Origin: MPNO01 sp965205995
GTDB taxonomy: Bacteria; Pseudomonadota; Alphaproteobacteria; MPNO01
DNA length: 64,000 nucleotides
Assembly: GCA_965205995.1 (NCBI GenBank)
Contig: OZ242200.1
Location: 4,402,001-4,466,000 of the forward strand
Reading direction: 5' to 3'
The position numbers and the translations under genes are program-made. Below, one piece after another: positions 1-8,143 of the stretch (position 1 is the first letter of the stretch; every line of letters starts with the position of its first letter). The notes under the pieces were generated by a model that saw only the letters and a program-made list of their open reading frames with translations, ran no database searches and was not told the origin of the DNA.

Positions 1-1
1 G

Positions 2-61
2 CTCGACAGCGAGACCGCCCTACCGGAAGATCCGTTCCTCGACGATGTGCTGTTCGACTGA
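2..61 (+). CDS. C-terminal fragment of an unidentified protein
   Basis: Reading from base 2 gives 19 acidic codons (ending FLDDVLFD) and a TGA at 59-61. The composition and the convergent layout with the genes ending at 162 suggest a real 3' end cut by the window edge. Too little is present to assign a family. It could also be a chance open frame; the other frames of these 60 bases look less protein-like. Confidence 0.35.
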   Translation, partial: LDSETALPEDPFLDDVLFD

Positions 62-161
62 GCCTCGGACGCCTTCCCGGTCTGGCGGCGAGAGTCCGCA
101 GAGGAAAGGACTTGAAGCGGGCAAATCGTCGATCAAACAGGAACTCGTTAGGCACCCGCTT

Positions 162-821
162 TCAGCAGATGCCGATCTCTCCGCGGACAAAGGCCTGTGC
201 GCACTCGTACTGCCAATTCGTCCTGGTGGTCGTCGCATATCTCTTCCTGACACAACCCGGAGCAAGCGGGGCCACACCGGAATTGAAGAATAGGTACTTC
301 GGCCCTTTGATCCCGTCCGTCAGCTCGCAGGCCAGCGGGATATATCCTTTGCTCACGAAAAATGCGATCGGTTGATCTGTGTCCACCGGCAGCATTCGCA
401 GGTCGTCATACCGATCCGATTTCAGCCTCCGCGTGTGGATCCGACCCTTTATCGGCTTGAAGGTGATATCGTACTTGGGTGTCAGGAAATTCCCAGGGAT
501 CAGCCCCCATCCCGCCGACAGGATATAGAGCCGATCTTCACCATACCGATCGGTCAGACTCTCGTAGATCGCGTTCTCGTACAGCTGCCAAGCAGGCAGC
601 AGGCCCAAAGGGTTGTCGCCCGGCGCGTCGTTGTATCTGAGTAGTTCGGTGCGCCACGGGTTGCCGGTGTCCGAGATATCGTCGGGGCGAGCATAACGGT
701 AGGGCGTGTCGGAAGGTGCGTTCTCAGGATTGCCGACGAACAAGACCTCTCGCTCGTCTGCGTCGCGCAGGCAACCGGCTGTCGGACGCTTTTTGCCTGC
801 GCATTGGATCACGATGATCAT
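162..821 (-). CDS. DUF6884/YaaA-like small protein
   Basis: Encodes 219 aa. The N-terminus (MIIVIQCAGKKRP) is a hydrophobic strand followed by a Cys and basic residues. The middle holds ILSAGWGLIPG followed by YDITF. This pattern resembles the DUF6884 / YaaA-like fold group, which is distantly related to DNA glycosylase-like and tRNA-guanine transglycosylase-associated proteins. I infer the family from motif memory, not a search. The ATG at 819-821 overlaps the stop of the upstream GIY-YIG-like gene (ATGA, 4 nt), so the two are almost certainly co-translated. No signal peptide or membrane segment is visible, so it is probably cytoplasmic. The biochemical function is unknown; a role in nucleic-acid modification or defence is only a hypothesis. 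Confidence 0.6.
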   Translation of the reverse strand: MIIVIQCAGKKRPTAGCLRDADEREVLFVGNPENAPSDTPYRYARPDDISDTGNPWRTELLRYNDAPGDNPLGLLPAWQLYENAIYESLTDRYGEDRLYILSAGWGLIPGNFLTPKYDITFKPIKGRIHTRRLKSDRYDDLRMLPVDTDQPIAFFVSKGYIPLACELTDGIKGPKYLFFNSGVAPLAPGCVRKRYATTTRTNWQYECAQAFVRGEIGIC

Positions 822-1525
822 TCCATCTGCTCCATTTCATGGATCAGGCATTCCAGGGTGTCGAGGAATGTCCGGTCGTATCCCTCGTTGACATGCCTCT
901 GATTCCACAATCCTGATTCGCGGACGAGTGCCCTGTTGCAGAAATGCCCTAGCCAGCCAGGAGATGGCGGATCGAGCGACTCCTTTCCGTAGTTGCTCAA
1001 TAGAGCGATCGAGTTGCGCTCGATATAACCCCGCAGGCTGTCCGGACCCGGTCCGTCGCCGACAGCCAGCCAGAGGAACGGCATCGCTCCAATCGCTCTG
1101 CTCACGGCTCGTTCCAGGGACTCTTCGGCTTGTCCGGTTTCTCGCGAGGCGCGATTGCCGTTTCCCCAAGTCGGAAACTCTTGGCCATCACGCTCGATCA
1201 AGGCAGTGCCAACCAACAGACGGAATATCGAACCTCGATGGTTGCCGCCGCCTGATCGCGCCCGACCCCGATGCTGGGACAGGCGGCTCCAGAGCTTGGT
1301 GCCCGAACCCGCCGTCAGCCCGTGCGTGCCGACTCGCACGATGCGGCCCCCCGGGCTCGTATCGCTGCGGTCTTCGCCTGGTTCACCAAAGAAATAGACG
1401 CCACGCAATGGCCAACTCATTCGACCGTCGCAATTCGAAAGTCTGCGTGTGCCACCGATCACTTGCTCAAGATGGGACAGCAAGCGGTGAAAGCGGATCA
1501 AATCACCCGCGCGCGTGTCGGTCAT
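818..1525 (-). CDS. GIY-YIG-like nuclease-fold protein
   Basis: Encodes 235 aa. Residues 40-75 read like a divergent GIY-YIG core: RGVYFF stands for the GIY strand and RIVRVGTH for the YIG strand. It continues with an Arg/His-rich helix (LWSRLSQHRG), GSIFRLL, and a later YIERNSIALLSN that fits the helix carrying the metal-binding Glu of GIY-YIG nucleases. The classical second motif is altered (VGTH instead of YIG), so catalytic activity is not certain. It is the first gene of a two-gene operon with the DUF6884-like gene (4-nt ATGA overlap). The start is the ATG at 1525, giving MTDTRAGDLIRF. No partner methylase or toxin is visible within the window. Likely nucleic-acid cleavage or binding; target unknown. 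Confidence 0.6.
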   Translation of the reverse strand: MTDTRAGDLIRFHRLLSHLEQVIGGTRRLSNCDGRMSWPLRGVYFFGEPGEDRSDTSPGGRIVRVGTHGLTAGSGTKLWSRLSQHRGRARSGGGNHRGSIFRLLVGTALIERDGQEFPTWGNGNRASRETGQAEESLERAVSRAIGAMPFLWLAVGDGPGPDSLRGYIERNSIALLSNYGKESLDPPSPGWLGHFCNRALVRESGLWNQRHVNEGYDRTFLDTLECLIHEMEQME

Positions 1526-1638
1526 GCACCTGGTTGGATCGACTGGACCTCATTACACGACCGCTTCCGCGGGAGTTCTTGCAGCAATACCGGCAGAGCT
1601 AGCAACTAACCCGTGCCAACCGTAATTCACCCCGCCCC

Positions 1639-2355
1639 CTACCAGCGCTCCGTCCAGGGCCGGATTTCGGTCTCGAAGGTCCAGGCGTCGCGGGGCTGGG
1701 CATGGAGAGCCCAGAAGGCCTCGGCGATCGCGGAAGGCTGGAGCATCGCGTCCTCGCCGAGCGCCGCGATCTCGTCCGCGAACCGGGCCCTGACGGCTTC
1801 GGAGTCGATCTGCCCGTCGACGACGATATGCCCGACATGTATCCCCATCGGGCCGAGCTCGCGCGCCATCGCCTGGGCCAGCGCGCGCAGCGCGAACTTG
1901 GCCCCGGCGAACGCGGCGAAGCCGGCGCCGCCCCGGATGCTGGCGGTCGCACCGGTGAAGACGATCGTGCCGGAGCCCCGCTCGACCATGCGCCTGGCGG
2001 CCTCGCGCCCGACGAGGAAACCCGCGACGGTGTCCCAGACCTGGCGGTAGATCCGCGCGGTCATGTCGGCGATGGATGCGTTGTGCCAGGCGCCGGCGTT
2101 GAAGACGGCGACCTCCATTGGGCCGATATCGGCCTCGATACGGTCGAACATCGCGATCACCGCGTCTTCGTCGCGGGCATCGCAGGCGATCGGCGTCGCC
2201 GTCCCGCCATGCGTGCGGATGCGCGCGGCGAGCGCTTCGAGCGGCGCGCTCTTGCGCCGGCTCGGCACCGCGTGGAATCCGCCCTTGGCGAAGCGCTCGG
2301 CGATCGCGCCGCCGAGCGCGTCGCCCGCCCCGACCACCAACGCGACGCCCGCCAT
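1639..2355 (-). CDS. SDR-family protein with substituted catalytic residues
   Basis: 238 aa, typical short-chain dehydrogenase/reductase length. The Rossmann nucleotide motif near the N-terminus is VVGAGDALGGAIA and the NAG motif is present (FNAG, residues 85-88), so NAD(P) binding is plausible. The active site is unusual. The YxxxK motif reads F149-A-G-A-K153, and the Ser that normally lies 13 residues before the Tyr is Ala136. Only the Lys of the triad remains. A recognisable SDR subfamily carries this FAAFAGAK variant, so this may be a family property rather than decay. The ATG at 2353-2355 shares a base with the stop of the dioxygenase beta gene, placing it in the dioxygenase operon, where a diol or aldehyde oxidoreductase role would be expected. 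Confidence 0.8.
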   Translation of the reverse strand: MAGVALVVGAGDALGGAIAERFAKGGFHAVPSRRKSAPLEALAARIRTHGGTATPIACDARDEDAVIAMFDRIEADIGPMEVAVFNAGAWHNASIADMTARIYRQVWDTVAGFLVGREAARRMVERGSGTIVFTGATASIRGGAGFAAFAGAKFALRALAQAMARELGPMGIHVGHIVVDGQIDSEAVRARFADEIAALGEDAMLQPSAIAEAFWALHAQPRDAWTFETEIRPWTERW

Positions 2356-2867
2356 CAGAACGGCACCGACATGAAGCCGTGGGTGCCGTCGCAGTCGACG
2401 ATGTCGACCCGCTTCCAGGCGATCCTGAAGCCGTCGCCGTCCGGCCGCAGCCGGTGGCGCGCTTCGCCGCCGAATACGCGGCGGCGATCGTCGCGGTGCT
2501 CGAGCATCACGAAAGACGAACGGCTGCGCAGCTCGCCATCTTCGCCGCCCTCCTCCAGCATCACATTGCCGATCACGTGACGGGTGCGCACCGGCGGGAT
2601 CTGGGCCCAGAACGCGTTGTGGCGGAGCTGGCGGATGCGGACGTCCATCAGCGCGCGGTTTTCGTAGAAGATCGACAGCCGGTCCACCGGGTTGTCCTGT
2701 TCCGGCTCCGCCGGCACCCAGTAGATGCCGTCATCGGTGTAGAGGTCGCGCCAGTCTTCGAAGCGCCGTTCGTCGATCAGCCGGGCCTCGTGGAACAGGA
2801 ATTCCTCGACCCGGCGGAGCCGGAGCAGAGCTTCCACGCTGCCGGCCGACGAGAGGATCGCGGTCAT
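2355..2867 (-). CDS. Aromatic-ring-hydroxylating dioxygenase, beta subunit
   Basis: 170 aa small subunit of a Rieske non-haem iron oxygenase, a structural partner with the SnoaL/cystatin-like fold. It has the family hallmarks: EEFLFHEARLIDERRFEDW, DDGIYWVP, and a central RTRHVIGNV, followed by a basic C-terminal sheet. The start is taken as the ATG at 2867 because its first base lies in the TGA of the alpha gene (ATGA overlap 2864-2867). Longer readings add only an Arg-rich shadow of the alpha gene. Together with the alpha subunit it should form an alpha-3-beta-3 type oxygenase. No ferredoxin or reductase gene is adjacent, so electron transfer partners must be elsewhere. Confidence 0.9.
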   Translation of the reverse strand: MTAILSSAGSVEALLRLRRVEEFLFHEARLIDERRFEDWRDLYTDDGIYWVPAEPEQDNPVDRLSIFYENRALMDVRIRQLRHNAFWAQIPPVRTRHVIGNVMLEEGGEDGELRSRSSFVMLEHRDDRRRVFGGEARHRLRPDGDGFRIAWKRVDIVDCDGTHGFMSVPF

Positions 2868-4180
2868 GCGGCGGCCATGTAGCGGCGCCAGGCACCGAGC
2901 ATCGTGCGCATCGGAAGCTCGCTCGTCGCCCGGTCGCGGATGCCGCGATTGCCGAAGGATTCCTCGCGCCCCGACCGGCGCGACAGGTCGATCCACTCGA
3001 TCCCCTCGCTGTTGAGGCCGCGCTGCAATTGCTCGAACACCGCGAGGTCGTCGGCGAGCACCGGCGAGGCCGGCGAGTTGGCGGTGGACACGAACTTGAC
3101 CGCGGTATGGAACATCTCCTCGGGCGCGCCCTTGAGGCGGAACACATAGGAATGGATGTTCGTGCGGTCGACCGAGACCGGGCGGACCACGCGGAGCTGC
3201 TGGAACCGCGTGTTGATCGAGATATTGGGGTAGATCAGGTTGTTGAACGTCTCGCGCGCGAAGATCCGGTTCGTCCCCTCTTCGCCGTAGGACGCGGTCA
3301 TCCGCGCCTTGTAATCCTCGAAGACCGGGTCCCTGCGGTCCGGATCGATGACGCCGCCGCGGTAGAACCCGTCCATGAACACATGGCCGCCGTCATAGCC
3401 GTGGATGCCGATCGAGTCCCACTCGTTCAGCGTGAACCCGTTGGCGTTGAACATCTGGATCGCCTGGTCGGCGGCCTCGGCCGGGCCGGTCGCCTCGATA
3501 TGGCCTTGCGCCGCTTCGACCGACGACTGGTGCACGAAGCCCGGATGCACCGCGTCGATGGAATTCTCCATATGCAGCTTCCAGTTGCCGTCGAAGGTCT
3601 GGCGCAGCGGCGCGCCGACCATCTCGACCTCGCCGTCGGGCGCCCGGTCGCAGAAATTGTCGAGCGAGTCGGAGATTTCGCCCAGATATTCGGGGAGAGA
3701 CGGCCCCTCGGCGACGAGCGAGGCAAAGACGAAGCCCCGGTGGGTGGCGACGCGCGCCACCGCCGCCATCGAGCGTCGCGCGTCCTCGATATCGAAGCCA
3801 CCGTCATAGCCGCCCGGCTGGGGCACGCCGAGCAGCTTCCCCGCGGTGTCGAAGGCCCAGCCGTGATAGGGGCAGACCAGCCGCCGCCCGCTGCCCTTCG
3901 GCGGCACGCAGACCGTCATGCCGCGATGCGGGCAGCGGTTGTGGAGCACGCGGATTTCGCCGTCCATGCCGCGGATCATCACCACGTCGCGGAGCCCGAT
4001 GCCGGCGCGTATCCAGTCGCCCGGTTCCCGGATCTGGCTGTCATGGCCGACGAGAATCCAGGCGCGCCCGAAAATCCGCTCCATTTCGAGGGCGAAGATC
4101 CCGGGGTCGGTATAGACCCGCCGATGCACCCGGTCGGTCTCGACCAGGCTTTCGATATCCGTCTTGTCGAAGGCTGCCAT
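2864..4180 (-). CDS. Rieske aromatic-ring-hydroxylating dioxygenase, alpha subunit
   Basis: 438 aa catalytic subunit that inserts O2 into an aromatic ring (cis-dihydroxylation or demethylation; substrate not determinable). The N-terminal Rieske [2Fe-2S] site is complete: C83-P-H85 and C103-P-Y-H106. The mononuclear iron site is seen in NWKLHMENSIDAVHPGFVH at about residues 199-217, with His212, His217 and the bridging Asp209. The start is the ATG at 4180, preceded by GGAG; upstream sequence in frame is a shadow of the next gene. It is first in the order alpha-beta-SDR. The TRAP transporter genes upstream (4264-7171) probably import the substrate, an inference from proximity. Confidence 0.93.
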   Translation of the reverse strand: MAAFDKTDIESLVETDRVHRRVYTDPGIFALEMERIFGRAWILVGHDSQIREPGDWIRAGIGLRDVVMIRGMDGEIRVLHNRCPHRGMTVCVPPKGSGRRLVCPYHGWAFDTAGKLLGVPQPGGYDGGFDIEDARRSMAAVARVATHRGFVFASLVAEGPSLPEYLGEISDSLDNFCDRAPDGEVEMVGAPLRQTFDGNWKLHMENSIDAVHPGFVHQSSVEAAQGHIEATGPAEAADQAIQMFNANGFTLNEWDSIGIHGYDGGHVFMDGFYRGGVIDPDRRDPVFEDYKARMTASYGEEGTNRIFARETFNNLIYPNISINTRFQQLRVVRPVSVDRTNIHSYVFRLKGAPEEMFHTAVKFVSTANSPASPVLADDLAVFEQLQRGLNSEGIEWIDLSRRSGREESFGNRGIRDRATSELPMRTMLGAWRRYMAAA

Positions 4181-4263
4181 CGCGCGCTCCAGAGCTTTGC
4201 CCGACAATATCGACCGCGCGCTTACGCTGTCAAAACCCGGGCGTTTTCGACGAAAGAGGCGGG

Positions 4264-6204
4264 TCAGCCCGCGCGCAGGGGACCGGTGCGGCGAGCCGCC
4301 AGGACCTCGTATCCGATCAGGAGCACGGCGAGCGCGAGCCCGCCGATATCGGTCCACCCCGCGCCGGCGAAGGCGCCGGCCGGCAGCAGCAATGCGATCC
4401 CCGCCGCGCCGAATCCGAGCCGCCGGACCGGGGAGAGCGGCCGGGTGAAGTAGCCGATCACCCCGACCGAGACCAGCCACACCCCGCCCACCGCGGCCGC
4501 CGCGGCGTGAACGATGGCGAGCGGGCTGCCCTGCATCATCAGCTCGGGCGACAATACGAACAGGAACGGCACCACATAGGCCGACCAGCCGAACATGACC
4601 GCCGCGGTCGCGGTGCGGATCGGGTCCGAGTTCGCCACCGTGGCCGCCGCGAAGGCGGCGATCGCCACCGGCGGGGTGATCATCGACAGCATGCCGAAAT
4701 AGAGCGCGAACAGATGCGCCGCCATCGGCCGGATTCCGACTTCCACCATCGACGGCGCGACCAGCGTCGCCAGCAGCAGATAGACGCCGAGCGTCGGCAT
4801 CCCCATGCCGAGGACGATCGAGATCAGCGCCGCCAGGATGAGGATCAGGAAGAGATTTCCGGCGGCGAACTGGATGATCGCCTGGGTCAGCGCGAAGCCG
4901 AGCCCGGTGATGTTGAGCACGCCGATGATGATGCCCGCCATGGCGCCGATCATGACGATCTGCACCACGATCGCGCCGGTCTTGCCGAGCGCCGCCACGG
5001 CCGCGCGCCAGCTCATGCGCTCGCCCTTGTAGCCGAGAATCATGCCGATCGGGATCAGGCTGCCCGCTGCCCATAGCGCCGAGGCGTGCGGCCGAAGGTT
5101 GAAGTGGAACAGGCAGAGGATCACCACCGCGAAGGGGACGATATAGGGCCAGCCGGCCCGCAGGACCTTCATCCGCGCCGGGATCAGCGCCACGTCCACC
5201 CGGGTGATGCCGCCGCGCGCGGCGAACAGATCGGCCTGGATGAACAGCGCGATGTAATAGAGGATCGCCGGGATCAGCGCCGCCAACACCACATCGCGGT
5301 AGCCGATCTGCAGGAACTCCGCCATCACGAAGGCGGCCGCGCCCATCATCGGCGGCATGAGCTGACCGCCGGTGGAGGCGACCGCCTCGATGGCGGCCGC
5401 CGCGTGGGCGGGATAGCCGCCCTTGCGCATCAGCGGGATGGTGATCACCCCGGTCGAGACGACGTTGGAGACCGCCGAGCCCGAGATCGAGCCGAACAGC
5501 GACGAGGCGGTCACCGCGATCTTGGCCGAGCCGCCCCGATAGCGGCCCATCAGCGCCGTCGAGATATCGGTGAAGAAGCGCGACCCGCCGGAGACGTCGA
5601 GCAGCACGCCGAAAAAGATGAAGGCGATCACGATGGTCGTCGAAACGGTGAGGGCGATGCCCAGCAATCCGTTCGAATCGAGGCCGAGATAGATGAACAT
5701 CCGGTCGACATCGACCGATCGGCCCTGGAAGGCGCCGGGAACGAAATGGCCGAGCAGCCCGAAGGCGATGAAGAAGAGCATGAACCAGAACAGCACCATG
5801 CCGGCCGTCCGCCTGAGCCCCTCGGCCACCAGGGCGATGATCAGGACGCTGGCGGCGACCGCATCGGCCGGGCGGAAATGGAGATCCTCGAAGATCCGCT
5901 CGTAGTCCCAGGCGACATAGGCGCAGACCACGAGCCCCGCGACCGCGGCGAGCCCGTCATACCAGGGCACGCGAAGCCGGTCGGTCTTCGTCCGCGCCGG
6001 CTTGACGACGAACAGCGTCGCGATGCCGATGCCGAGCAGCATCACCAGCCTTTGCTCGTTGAAGAGGACCAGCCCGACCATGCGGTATAGGTCGGCCGCC
6101 TCGGCCAGCGCGCCAGCCGTGAGCAGCCCGCCGAGCCAGGCGCCAAGGACGCGGACCGTCCAGGTGGCGCGCGGCTCGCCGCCGGCCTGCCCGGCCTCCG
6201 CCAT
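4264..6204 (-). CDS. TRAP transporter permease, fused 4TM-12TM type
   Basis: 646 aa inner-membrane protein in which the small (DctQ-like) and large (DctM-like) TRAP permease domains are one polypeptide, the arrangement typical of TAXI-type TRAP systems. Many hydrophobic segments are visible, with the conserved large-subunit motifs FGSISGSAVSNVVSTGVITIP and GMGMPTLGVYLLLA. It drives uptake of organic acids by secondary Na+ or H+ symport, fed by a periplasmic receptor. The receptor gene lies just upstream (stop 6227, 22 nt from this start). Downstream is the Rieske dioxygenase. The substrate is unknown; an aromatic carboxylate is a reasonable guess from context. Confidence 0.92.
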   Translation of the reverse strand: MAEAGQAGGEPRATWTVRVLGAWLGGLLTAGALAEAADLYRMVGLVLFNEQRLVMLLGIGIATLFVVKPARTKTDRLRVPWYDGLAAVAGLVVCAYVAWDYERIFEDLHFRPADAVAASVLIIALVAEGLRRTAGMVLFWFMLFFIAFGLLGHFVPGAFQGRSVDVDRMFIYLGLDSNGLLGIALTVSTTIVIAFIFFGVLLDVSGGSRFFTDISTALMGRYRGGSAKIAVTASSLFGSISGSAVSNVVSTGVITIPLMRKGGYPAHAAAAIEAVASTGGQLMPPMMGAAAFVMAEFLQIGYRDVVLAALIPAILYYIALFIQADLFAARGGITRVDVALIPARMKVLRAGWPYIVPFAVVILCLFHFNLRPHASALWAAGSLIPIGMILGYKGERMSWRAAVAALGKTGAIVVQIVMIGAMAGIIIGVLNITGLGFALTQAIIQFAAGNLFLILILAALISIVLGMGMPTLGVYLLLATLVAPSMVEVGIRPMAAHLFALYFGMLSMITPPVAIAAFAAATVANSDPIRTATAAVMFGWSAYVVPFLFVLSPELMMQGSPLAIVHAAAAAVGGVWLVSVGVIGYFTRPLSPVRRLGFGAAGIALLLPAGAFAGAGWTDIGGLALAVLLIGYEVLAARRTGPLRAG

Positions 6205-6226
6205 CCCGTCCGGCCGCCCGTCCGGG

Positions 6227-7171
6227 CTACATCAGCCCGGCTTCCTTGAAGAATTTCTGCGCGCCCGGATGGTAGGGCAGGCCGATATCGCGGTTGATCT
6301 TGGCCGGATCGAACCCGCCGAAGGATTTGTGGGCGGTGACCAGCTTCTTCTTGTTGGCATGCAGCGCCTTGACCACCTGGTAAACGGTCTCGTCCGGGGT
6401 ATTCGTGCTGGCGTTGACGATAAAGGGTGCGATCAGCACGTTGGTCGGACCCTTGACGCCGGGATAGACCGGCGAGGGCTGGATCGTCCCCAGCACGGCG
6501 CCCGGCGCGATCTTCCGGAGGATGGCCTGGGTCCTGTCGTTCATCTCGGCCGAAAGCACGCGAATGCCGCCGACGGCGGCATGGGCCTGGCGGGTCTTGC
6601 CCGAGGACAGCGAGAAATTGGCCGCGTCGACCTTGCCCTCCATGAAGTCCTGCACCCCGCGCACGCCGTTGGGCACGGGAACGCCCTTCACGTCCTTTTC
6701 GGTGACCCCGCCGGTCGCCAGCAGGGCGCGCGCGAACAGCCCCGCGATCTTCTGCTTGGTATAACGCGACGGCAGCCGCTTGCCCTTGAGGTCGGCGATG
6801 GTCTTGATCGGCGAATCGTCGCGCACATACCAGCCGACCACCAGCGGGAACAGCGAGGCGACGACCCGGACGTTCTCCTGCTTGCGGCCCTTGAACATGG
6901 CGCCGCCGGATTGTGCGAAGGCGGTCACCACGCTCACCGAGATGGTGAAGTCGAGCTCGCCGTCATTGAGCAGCGGCAGCGTCACCACCGGGCCGCCCTG
7001 CGGCACGACGCGCATCTTCACCCCGGCGTTCTCGATCGCCACCTTGGCGACGCCGGCGCCGGTGGTATAGGCGAGCGAGCCCTGCGGGTTGGTGCCGATG
7101 CTGACGGTCTGCGCCGAGGCGCCCGCCGCCAAGGCGGTCGCGGCAATCGTCGCCGCTGCCAGGAATTTCAT
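6227..7171 (-). CDS. TAXI-family TRAP transporter solute receptor
   Basis: 314 aa periplasmic binding protein. The N-terminus is a Sec signal peptide (MKFLAAATIAATALAAGASA) with likely cleavage after AGASA. The mature part begins QTVSIGTNPQGSLAYTTGAGVAK, the typical TAXI start, and later contains KGKRLPSRYTKQ and HPGAQKFFKEAGLM at the C-terminus. It captures a solute and hands it to the fused permease encoded immediately downstream. The mix of a TAXI receptor with a 4TM-12TM fused permease is the expected pairing. It is the first gene of the TAXI-dioxygenase set if the MBL gene (7240-8133) belongs to the upstream TRAP set. Confidence 0.92.
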   Translation of the reverse strand: MKFLAAATIAATALAAGASAQTVSIGTNPQGSLAYTTGAGVAKVAIENAGVKMRVVPQGGPVVTLPLLNDGELDFTISVSVVTAFAQSGGAMFKGRKQENVRVVASLFPLVVGWYVRDDSPIKTIADLKGKRLPSRYTKQKIAGLFARALLATGGVTEKDVKGVPVPNGVRGVQDFMEGKVDAANFSLSSGKTRQAHAAVGGIRVLSAEMNDRTQAILRKIAPGAVLGTIQPSPVYPGVKGPTNVLIAPFIVNASTNTPDETVYQVVKALHANKKKLVTAHKSFGGFDPAKINRDIGLPYHPGAQKFFKEAGLM

Positions 7172-7239
7172 CTCGATGTCTCCCCTGAATATTCGTGCGA
7201 GCGATGCGCCCGCGCCCGCCTTCGGCGAGCCGGTTCGTC

Positions 7240-8133
7240 CTACAGGTTCACCCGCATCAGATCATACGCGGTCATCAGCGGGCCGGCATAGTGCTTGCGG
7301 ATGTCGCGCACCACCTCGTCCATCAGATGCGGCCCCATGAGCTCGACCGGGTAGTGGTTTGTGGAAGCGCCGCGGATCACCGTGTTGGTCGATTCGAAAT
7401 GCCCGAAATGGGTTGCGACGAGCAGCTTGACGCCCGCCTCGCGCGCGATCCTGCCGAGGTCCTCCGGCGGGGTGTGGGCGAAGGTGCCGACCCCGGTCCG
7501 CGCGCGAAATTCGACGAAAGACTGCGGAAACGTGCATTCGTGAATCAACACGTCCGCGTCGCGGGCGAGGCGGACCACCGAATCGCAGGGCGCGGTGTCG
7601 CCGGAAAACGCGATCGCCTTGCCCTCCGCCTCGAAGCGGATGCCGAAGCACTCGCTGATCTCGCGCGGGATGTGCTCGACGAAATCGCAATGAATCCTGA
7701 CGTCGTCGTCCTCAAAGGCCAGGCCGGGCTGGACCTCCCGCACGTCGGGCCGCATGGCGGCGATGTTCTGCTGGCGAAGCGGATAGGCGCTGCGCGCCCG
7801 GAAATCGGCATCGAAAGCGCCGCCCTCGAACAGCATCTTGCAGAAATGCCCGGTGCCCTTGGGGCCGAGCACGATGGGTGAATCGGGGCGGTCCCACATC
7901 CACCCCGCGATGGTGAAGAACGGGAAGTCGCAGATATGGTCGTGGTGGAGATGGGTGAGGAAGACCGCCTTCACCTCGGCCGGGTTGGCGTTGGCGGCGA
8001 CCATGTTGCGCACCGTGCCGGCGCCGCAGTCGAACATGTAGCGCGCGCCGTTTTCCAGGGTGACGAGGATGCCGGACTGCGCCCGGTCGGGATCGGGCAA
8101 CGGGGCTCCGGTGCCGAGCATGGTGACGTACAT
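7240..8133 (-). CDS. MBL-fold metal-dependent hydrolase (RNase Z-like branch)
   Basis: 297 aa metallo-beta-lactamase-fold enzyme. The metal motif FLTHLHHDHICD (about residues 78-89, HxHxDH) is complete. Further ligands are likely in VEHIP, FSGDTAPCDS (Asp) and ATHFGHF (His). The N-terminus MYVTMLGTGAPLPDPDRAQSG is the usual start of the RNase Z / arylsulfatase-like MBL group. The lack of an RNase Z exosite insertion and its position between TRAP genes suggest hydrolysis of a small ester, lactone or sulfate rather than tRNA processing. No signal peptide, so cytoplasmic. It starts 10 nt after the stop of the dctM gene, within the same operon. Confidence 0.85.
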   Translation of the reverse strand: MYVTMLGTGAPLPDPDRAQSGILVTLENGARYMFDCGAGTVRNMVAANANPAEVKAVFLTHLHHDHICDFPFFTIAGWMWDRPDSPIVLGPKGTGHFCKMLFEGGAFDADFRARSAYPLRQQNIAAMRPDVREVQPGLAFEDDDVRIHCDFVEHIPREISECFGIRFEAEGKAIAFSGDTAPCDSVVRLARDADVLIHECTFPQSFVEFRARTGVGTFAHTPPEDLGRIAREAGVKLLVATHFGHFESTNTVIRGASTNHYPVELMGPHLMDEVVRDIRKHYAGPLMTAYDLMRVNL

Positions 8134-8143
8134 GTGGGACCTC

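Noticed and set aside
3029..4453. Long + strand open frame of 474 codons across the dioxygenase alpha gene
   Set aside because: It is the antisense of a Rieske protein with all motifs intact on the minus strand; composition is the usual high-GC shadow.
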